Assembly (NCBI GenBank): GCA_009602735.1
Contig: WELA01013098.1
Coordinates: 179,331-229,783, forward strand
DNA: 50,453 nt
Reading direction: 5' to 3'
Origin: Mesotaenium endlicherianum
Lineage: Eukaryota > Streptophyta > Zygnematophyceae > Zygnematales > Mesotaeniaceae
Below are positions 43,601 through 50,453 of the stretch, piece after piece; the first letter of the stretch is position 1; each line of letters starts with the position of its first letter. Under the pieces are notes generated by a model. It was given only the letters and a program-made list of their open reading frames with translations. It was not told where the DNA came from and made no database searches. The translations under genes and the position numbers were made by a program.

Positions 43601-45323
43601 TATGGCCGCGGCAGCGGGAGCGGGCAGGACGTGGCAGTGCTGGGTGTCGATGGTGGCCGGCAGCTGAGGCGGCTGCTCCTGCTGCTGCTGTCCAGTGGCC
43701 ACCAGCACGCTGCACAGCACAGGCACCATCTGCTGCTGCTGCTGCTGCTGCTGCTGTGGCAACTGCTGCTCCTCCCTCCTTGGTGCAGCAGGAGGCCTAT
43801 AATCATCGCCCTCTTCTTCCTCTGCTGCTGAATGCTTCTGCTGCCGCTGTCGGTTCGGAGGAGGAGGATGCTGCACACTCGCCGGCGGAGACTTTACTGC
43901 CGCTGCTGCTGCTTCTTTTGCTTCTTTGCTCACGCTTACCTGCCGGGCGTGGGCAGCGCAGCAGGGGCAATAGATGGCTCAGGGTGGTGAGATTGAACCG
44001 CCACAAGAGATTGGACCGTCAACAACGACACAACAAGAGGGACTCCACTTTTAGCAGCAAGCTGAGGACGACGATGGTGATGGCATACCGCCTCGCCACC
44101 CACTGGCTCACCTGGTGAAGCAGAGCAGCTGGAGCAGGAGCAGGAGCAGGAGCAGGAGGAGGACGAGGACGATGCCCTGCGCCCCATGCCACCACCAGGA
44201 CCTGCCCCCCCAAAGCATGAAATGTCTGCCAAGAGTCAACACGTGTGTCACCTGGCCTTGCTGGCAGCCATTCAGGCAACTGGAGGAAGGGAAGCCATAG
44301 GCAACAGGCAGCACTGACCACAAAAGCCAGCAGCGCCAGTACAGGGAGCTTGGAAGGAAGCCTGGTGGTGGTGGTGGTGCCCTGCCGCTGCTGCCGTTGC
44401 GCTTCTCCTTCTGCCTTGCTGCTGCTGCTGCTCTTGCTGGCCTGCTGCTGCTGCTGCAGCATGCCATCTACTCCAACTTTTACGCCATCTCCTGCGCCTG
44501 CCACTGGCTTGGGGCCACTGCTGCCGCCGCCAGCTCCGCCAGCTGGACGCCGGGCTCTAATGCCACCACCACCAGCAGCAGCAGCAGCAGAGGGCACAAG
44601 CCGCACAGGGGCACCAACAGGCACAAATTTCTTACGCCCCATTCCCCCTCTGAGAGGATCTGAGTTTTGGCGCTGCAATGTGGGGCGCTCTCGTAGGGGC
44701 TTACTTTCCTCGCCCGTTGGGATGCTGCTGCTGCTGGTCGTGGAGGTGGTGGTGGTGGTCCCCTTTCCCTTGACCTGCACCTCTTTTGTGTAATTGCCAC
44801 CTGCAGCTGCTTCTGTACTCAATAATAAGTCTAGCTCAGCAGCTGATGGGGCAGGAGGCTTGAAGCTAGTGACATCTTTATTGGTGCCTTCCACTGATGC
44901 TGGAGACTGCACAGGGCCGTCCATGGTTCCTCCCATACCCTCTTTTCCACCATCCACTTCTTCAGGAATCTCTGGTGACCTCTCTTGTTCCTTGTGCTTC
45001 GACGTGTCGGAGTTAGCATGGAGGTGCACTGAGGGGGTCGGCGCCAAGAGGGGAGCCTTTTTGCTGTAGGAGGATGACGGCATTCCATCAGGGGCCTCAA
45101 AGGACCCTTTGACACTCTGCATGCGACGATAAGACCCTGCCAGCGATGCTTTAGAAGGTTGGCCGGGTAGTAGTGGCACCTGTGTGTCCTTCCTCGAGTC
45201 AGTTGCCCAATGTAACATCCCCCTTGTGTCCCTACCTGAGCTTGGACCCTGAGAGCCAGCATCAGGCGATAATGGCGTTCCTCCTCTCTCCAACCCGTCA
45301 TCTTCAGCTGGCAAATTGGACAT
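40654..45323 (-). CDS. CASTOR/POLLUX (DMI1)-type ion channel
   Basis: C-terminal exons are firm: 40654-40875, 41003-41056, 41184-41447, 41558-41650, 41771-41965 and 42080 to at least 43420, all phase 0. The 5' part fits 44252-45323 and 43940-44111, but the join into the large exon is unresolved. The product is over 1,200 residues, longer than the usual 850-920 because of a low-complexity Ser/Gly/Gln-rich N-terminus with a poly-Gln run (about 43730-43756). Seen features are hydrophobic segments (VLALLAFVVSAACCLWL; MRKLALMVSVLALVLPLLLL), a pore helix and filter (ADSGNHAD, 43061-43086), then RCK-like domains (LVLGWSDKLASLL, LLVVAEDDDSYAPG, FCGWRRDIDDMI) and the conserved tail (GYRLASAEAAVINPPNK). 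In land plants these channels sit in the nuclear envelope and take part in nuclear calcium oscillations during symbiosis; in algae the role is unknown. The ATG at 45323 (MSNLPAEDD) is preceded by non-ATG codons only. The gene is divergent from METTL16. Confidence 0.92.
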
Positions 45324-45812
45324 CCTCAAGTAGCTGAGTATGGCTACTTGCTCTACTCAGCCACAATTCGGCCATAAGTTTCCCATTGCATAAAATATTA
45401 TTGCATAAAATATCAAGTCAAGGTGGAAGATTTTCGAGCACGACAATGGTGATGGTAGAAAAGAATCACGCAACTGGACGAGCGCATTCTCCTACTATCA
45501 TGCATAGCTTTTTTGCTTGACTTGCTTGCTGGAGAGGCCACTTCCCCTGTCCATACGTCACCGCCATTTTAAGCAATAGACTACACGAATGACAGAACGC
45601 ATTGTGGTACATACTACACAGCTCACGCTACCGAGCTCTACGACAAGAATTGACTTCATGCTTTCCAAGTTTCGATCTCTTTGACTTCTAGACCTGCTGA
45701 TGCATGGTATCGCCCCTCATAGCGTAATAATGTGTCTTGGTGATACCGTATGACGCATATGACGACCTGCTGAGGACTTCCTTCATTACCGCAAGTGGTT
45801 CACTTAATTCTC
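45324..45812. promoter_or_regulatory. Shared upstream region of the channel gene and METTL16
   Basis: Only 489 bases separate the two divergent ATGs, so a bidirectional promoter is likely. AT-rich strings (AAAATATTATTGCATAAAATATC, given in part, at about 45390-45412) are the only core-promoter-like elements seen. It is clearly lower in GC than the flanking exons. Confidence 0.5.
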
Positions 45813-48543
45813 ATGATGGATAGCATGGCGAAGGTAGAAGCAACTGTCGAGCAATGCGAGGAGCAGATGCGCTTAGTCCTTTCAGCTCTGGAGTCCTGCC
45901 CATCTGACCCTGATGCATTAGAGGTATGTCATTCTATGATAACTTCTTATTCTCTATGTGCCTACTTCTTCAGTAACACGTTCTCCCCATCTGAGCAAAA
46001 AAATTTGTTGCCCATGGGCGTCTCGGGTTTAAGCAGCCTGGTCAATCCGGGTTGTCTTTTCAAGAAATAAGCGGTCATGAGCATATCTTCGTTGGTTGAA
46101 GCAGATGAAGGCAGCTCTAGAGGATGTGCTTCAGCTTTCGCGAACTCTCCTCAGCTCTTCGGTGACTCCTCAGTCTCCTGAAGATGGAGACACAAAGCAA
46201 GAGTCGAGCGAAGAGGTTTTGCATATTGGAGAAAGCACGGGCGAAGAGCCGTCGATTTTGCGCGCAGTTCACACCGAGCTGTGTGCAGTCAGAACTGAAG
46301 CACCGGACAAGTACCTGGAAGGAGCGCCAGATTTTGTGCAGCTGGCGCAAGAGTACCCATCTTTGCAACCTTATATCAAGCCTGCGAGGGGATATGGGCG
46401 AAGTGTGGGCTACACGTGGACAGACTACAACGCCACCCGAGAGCTCACGAAGGTGCTGCTGCATAAGGACTACGGCATTGACTGGTGAGCCTTCTCACTC
46501 TCACTCGTGGTGTGCTGCTGTTGCATCCTACTTCTTGAGGCAAGTAGAGACTTATGGGCGCTGGGTGGGGGTGGGGGTGGGGGTGCAGGTGGTTACAGGA
46601 CGGCCAGCTGTGCCCCACGGTGCCCAACAGGGCCAACTATGTGGCCTGGATAGCTCATCTGCTGTCTCTCTGCGAATTTGCACCCTGCAAGGAGAGGCGG
46701 GTGAGGGGGGTGGATGTGGGCACAGGAGCCAACTGCATCTATGCGCTGCTGGGGGCTGCTCGCTATGGCTGGCACTTTCTCGCCACCGGTGCGTCTCTGT
46801 ACTTGGAGTTGACGGGGTGGGGTCGGGTGGGGTGCCCTGATGTTGTTGCCTTCTACTAGCACCTGGCAGAAGTTGCTGACTGATGGGAGGGGGTGGACAG
46901 ACGTGACAGACGAGGCACTAGCAGGGGCTGCAGCCAACCTGGAGCGCAACCGCCATTTGGCACCTCTCATTGAGCTGCGCCGCTCCGTGGCAGAAGGGCA
47001 GCCCCACGCCGCAGCAGGAGAGCATCCAGGTGGGCGGGCGCCCAGGCAGGCTGCTTGTGAGAGATCCCCAATCCCCACGCCTCTGCCCTGGCCTGCCGCG
47101 CCACTCATGCCATTATACTGGGGGGAGGGGCGCAGTGCTGGCAGGGGTGGTGCGCGATGACGAGCTCTTTGACTTCTGCATGTGCAACCCGCCCTTCTTT
47201 TGCGACATCTCGTCTGCGGGGGCCAATCCGCGCACAGCATGCGGGGGCACCGCAGCGGAGATGGTGTGCAGCGGCGGAGAGGCGGCCTTCATTGCTCGCA
47301 TGCTCGCCGACAGCATCGCCCTCGGCCCCCGCATCCGGTCAGTCAGTGGAGTGCCCTGGGATGCTCTCATCTGCTTGCCTCTGGTCAGCAGCATTCACCG
47401 ACGCTCACACAAGGAGAGGAGGCGGCGGCACTGGCAGGTGGTACACCACCCTGGTGGGGCGCAAGGTCAACCTGAGCACGCTGAAGCAGCAGCTCCAGCG
47501 CCACCCGCGTGTATGTGCCGCACCTTTGCTTGCGTTGCTGCACGTGCATGGTGTTTGTGAGGGCCGCATGCGGACGGGAATATGGTCGACTGGAGTCTAG
47601 CTACCAGGACTGTTTCTGCCTTTAGTTTTCATTCGGGGAATTGCTGCCTGCATGCAGGTGGCAGTGGTGAAAACAGTAGAGTTCCGGCAAGGGCGCACCA
47701 CCAGGTGGGGGCTGGCGTGGTCCTGCACGCCCGTCACTACCTTTGCCAGTACCAGCGTGGTGCTGCGCGAGCACACCAGCCCGCGCATGTCCTTCACGCT
47801 GCAGGGGCTGACTCGCCGCGATGCAGCGGCACATGTGGCGGCATCGCTGGCAGCATGTGTGCAATCTGTGGGAGCCACCTCCTGCTCCCTGGACAAAGCC
47901 TCTCTTTGTGTCTCTGTAAGTGTGGACATAGCAAGCAGCAGTGGCAGCTGTTGTAGAACTGCAGTGAGGGTGCACACGGTGTGTTCCTTACTGGGCGTAA
48001 CTTGTGTGGGGCCCTTACTTTCTGGGTGGGTGTGGCAGGGCACGTATCAATGTTCTTCCACGGGCACTGCAACTGCTGCAGAGAGAGAGCCGCCTGGCAA
48101 ACGTCAGCGCATTTCTGTAGATGATGGTGGAGGGGCCACAAAAGCGCCGCTGTCGTTCAGCTTTCGAGCTCAGGTAGGTGCAGGTGCATGCACCCTCCCT
48201 CCCTTGCATGTCACTTGCAAGCTAAGCACAATAAGCGAGCGAGCTAGAGAAAGGTTGCCTTATAATATTCTCCAGCACATTTCAAGAGCAGGTGTATGAA
48301 CAGGCACCTGGCAGCCTAACAGTGGCTGCATCAGTGGCTTCCTCGTCCTCTCCAGCAGGTTGACCTCCATTCATCCCTCTTCCTCAAGTCTAAGTGCTGT
48401 TTGCTTGCAGATGTGGTTTGTACCACGAGCAATGTTTTCAGCGTCACCTGATGCTCTTTTGTCTCCTTGGGGGATTTGCAGTCATCAAAGCCTTTGGCGA
48501 GCTCTTTACTCATGTGAGAGCTACCCTAAGCTGTAAACCGTAA
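45813..48543 (+). CDS. FIO1: METTL16/FIONA1-type U6 snRNA m6A methyltransferase with an SPF30-like N-terminal extension
   Basis: Ten exons: 45813-45923, 46105-46484, 46589-46788, 46901-47029, 47136-47337, 47438-47510, 47658-47915, 48039-48173, 48292-48358 and 48482-48543. All are GT-AG and phase-consistent, totalling 538 residues. Residues from about 101 follow plant FIO1/METTL16 closely: the N-terminal RNA-binding part (APDFVQLAQEYP), LCPTVPNRANYV, the SAM site VDVGTGANC, the catalytic NPPF (CMCNPPFF, 47186-47197), CGGTAAEM, RWYTTLVGRK, FRQGRTTRWGLAWS and the tail (YEQAPGSLTV). The enzyme adds m6A to U6 snRNA and some mRNAs in the nucleus, affecting splicing; in Arabidopsis it influences flowering and clock period. 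Unusually, residues 1-100 are an extra helical segment resembling the N-terminus of splicing factor SPF30/SMNDC1, and exon 2 carries both this and the methyltransferase start without a break. Confidence 0.92.
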
Positions 48544-49036
48544 GGTGGATATGCAAAGAGGGGAAAATGTGTTGGACTCGGACTCCTCATGCGGATGCTT
48601 TTTGTCAACTTATCGAATTCTTCAAAAGGGTGTGTCCCTTAACCTCACTTCATGCCGCACATTTCAATATCGGCAACGTGCTTTTGGTCCTCGAATCTGC
48701 AACCTTTGTGATGTATACCCGGGAGCTGTGATGGAACTCTCAGTTCCCCCTCATGCTGTACAATTGTTTGTGTCAGATTGGAGGCTGTGGACCAATAACT
48801 TGGGCTGTATATGGGGTGGCTACTGCTGCTGCCGCTGCCGCTGCTAGCGCTAAAGAGCAAAACAAGAAACCTCCTCCCACCTTAGAGCTAGCTTCCTAAT
48901 TTCTCGCAAGTGTCCAGGGCTGTCCTACTTGTCATGCCAAGTCAATGGGCAGTTCCTTAGAGTCAGAATAATGAAGTGCTGAACTGCCTAGTAATCCGCA
49001 TGAACGATGATGGACGGACCGCCTGTACACCATGTG
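48544..49036. other. Intergenic region between METTL16 and CDC27 (tail to tail)
   Basis: About 0.5 kb holds both 3' ends. No clear poly(A) hexamer is seen on either strand, and there is no other gene. A short CTGCTGCCGCTGCCGCTGC run lies at 48823-48844. Confidence 0.5.
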
Positions 49037-50453
49037 TCATAGTTCAGCATGTTCTTCCATATCCTCTTCCTGATCCCCATCGTTGGGTAGGTGCAACTTC
49101 TCAATCGCGGCCTGCGCTCGCACATATTCATATCTCAGCTTTGTCTCTTAGATGGTCCTTACTACAGAATCGCAAAGCTATCTGGAGCAATGTTCAACTG
49201 GGACAGCTTGTTAACCTTTGCTTTTGGACCTATCCTACCCTTATTTCTCACTCAGTCCCAGGACAAACCATCAATGATGCTACTCTCGGCCTCAATGACT
49301 GGGCAACACAAGTGAGAGCACTCACCTTTATGAGGTTCACATCTGGCGGTGAAGGGTGGAGGTCAAGCGCGTGACTCAAGTTGGTCAATGCTTTCTCCGG
49401 CTGCTCCAGCTTTCTGTAAATCTGCTCATATAGTCAGCTGGTGGTCAACATTAGAGCCCGTATTCACCTGAGAGTAATCACCAACGAAGTTCGCGCAACG
49501 CGTGCTAACTAACCTTGCCAAGAAGGAAGTAGACAGTGGACTCGCGAGGCGCCAGCTGGAGCAAAGTCTGCAGCTCCTCCAGAGCCTCCTCACATCTGTC
49601 AAGGCTGAGGAGAACCGACGCGCGCTCAAAGACGGGTAAGGGGTTGCCCTCGTCCGATGCCGACGCCATCTGCAATTCCTCCAGCGCCTCGTCGTCCCTC
49701 TGCACCTCACGGCCCTTGCACGCAAGAGATGTGACTGACCCACACTCAGAGAACATGAAGCACTATGGTGAGAGAGATGGAGCTGAGCTTGCATACGTTG
49801 AGGGCGTGAAGGGCCATGCCCCGATAGCAGCGCAGCACGGAGGAACCAGGATGTATGCTGATGGCGCGCCTGAAGTGGTACTCAGCCACGTCGTACTTCT
49901 CCTGCCTCATGTACACCGTGCCCAGTCCATACCTACAGTCCACATGCACACGACACGACCGTCAGCAGCAAGCCCGCTGGTGGATGCAATGCAGCACGAC
50001 CAGCCAGGGAGCCAAAGAGAGAAGGGGCAGAAAGGGGAGGAGAGGAAAGTCACCAGGCATTGTAGTGGCGAGGGCTGAGGCGCAGCGCCGTGCGGAAGGA
50101 TGTGCACGCCTCGTCATGCATCTCCATCACCGCCTGCCTGCAGCCGCAGCCTATTGCCCCCCGTGAGCAAGTCCAGGCGCAAATGCGGAGCCAGCAAGAT
50201 GAGGGAAGAGGGGAGGAGGGGGAATGCGCACTCATGGCCGGCCAGCGTGTGGGCGTAGGCGAGCGAGGGCTGCAGCTGCACGGCGCGCTTGAAGAAGCGC
50301 ATGGCCGTCTCGTGGTCCTTGCTCAGGCTGGCGGCGTTGCCCATGGCTATCCACGCCTGCGCTGACATGCGGTCCAGCGCCACGGCCTCCTGGGCCAGGT
50401 AGCTCAGCTCCACCTCCTCCTTCAGGTGCTGCACCCCCTCCACCTCCCCCCCC
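49037..50453 (-). CDS. CDC27: CDC27/APC3 subunit of the anaphase-promoting complex, C-terminal part (cut by window edge)
   Basis: Exons from the edge inward: 50232 to beyond 50453, 50054-50137, 49797-49932, 49514-49714, 49326-49421 and 49037-49111 (TGA). All joins are in phase. The sequence is a run of TPR repeats: LSYLAQEAVALDR, KDHETAMRFFKRAVQL, YAHTLAGHE, SPRHYNAW, YGLGTVYMRQEKYDVAEYHF, GNPLPVFERASVLL and LTNLSHALDLHP, ending NLIK-AAIEKLHLPND and an acidic tail. This matches the C-terminal TPR superhelix of CDC27 (plant CDC27a/HOBBIT), which binds the IR tails of co-activators such as CDC20 and CDH1 so that the complex can ubiquitinate cyclins. The N-terminal part of the gene lies outside the window. 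The unusually short introns (82 to 214 bases) are typical of this gene block. Confidence 0.93.

Noticed and set aside
42239..43667. Two plus-strand open frames of more than 400 codons opposite the channel exon
   Set aside because: They are antisense shadows of a very GC-rich conserved exon whose minus-strand product matches CASTOR/POLLUX throughout. Their translations are low-complexity (His/Gln/Arg or Ser/Thr rich) with no domain.

Overview
This is nuclear DNA from a green-lineage (Viridiplantae) eukaryote. The evidence is a set of intron-rich genes for plant-type proteins: a thylakoid DnaJ-type zinc-finger protein (PSA2 type), a SIZ1-type SUMO ligase with SAP, PHD, PINIT and SP-RING parts, a CASTOR/POLLUX-type envelope ion channel, a FIONA1/METTL16-type U6 methyltransferase and CDC27/APC3. 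Chromodomain-bearing Ty3/gypsy retroelements (chromoviruses) and many CA/GT and CAG microsatellites fit this. A streptophyte alga such as a charophyte, or an early-diverging land plant, is my best guess; the species is inference.

Left part (1 to about 17.7 kb) is an AT-richer graveyard of mobile DNA. Two direct copies of an unrecognised degenerate element (R1; 665-2296 and 15103-16550) flank a nested structure. Its outer part is a minus-strand chromovirus relic with very short terminal repeats (3129-3250 and 14721-14846), an initiator-Met-tRNA-like primer site, and deletions that removed capsid, reverse transcriptase and part of integrase. Inside it lies a plus-strand chromovirus with two long LTRs (4214-4942, 9418-10138), a nearly complete but nonsense-riddled gag-pol, and a large palindrome where its primer site should be. 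That insertion splits an unrecognised coiled-coil/acidic open reading frame (10097-11695 plus 4004-4213) on the minus strand.

The middle (17.7-23.4 kb) holds a small pol fragment, CA-rich repeats and a duplicated non-coding block (R2), with no gene I can support.

The right part (23.4-50.45 kb) is a gene-rich segment with strands +,+,-,+,-,+,-: a RAB6-interacting-golgin-type coiled-coil protein, a NYN-nuclease plus LOTUS protein, SIZ1, PSA2, CASTOR/POLLUX channel, METTL16/FIO1, and the C-terminal TPR part of CDC27, which runs off the right edge. Exon chains were assembled by hand from GT-AG sites, and reading phase is consistent at most joins; unresolved parts are stated. SIZ1/PSA2 and the channel/METTL16 pair are divergent with shared upstream regions; the other neighbours among these last six genes are tail to tail. 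They are unrelated housekeeping genes rather than a pathway, although SIZ1, CDC27 and METTL16 all act in nuclear regulation.

The most interesting observations are an exon-level fusion of an SPF30/SMNDC1-like N-terminal helical segment to the METTL16 methyltransferase, the paired loss of two normally invariant cysteines in the SIZ1 SP-RING, the R1 element with plus-strand reading frames kept in register between its two copies, and the unrecognised ORF next to the retroelement. Two undetermined bases (n) occur at 12895 and 33881.
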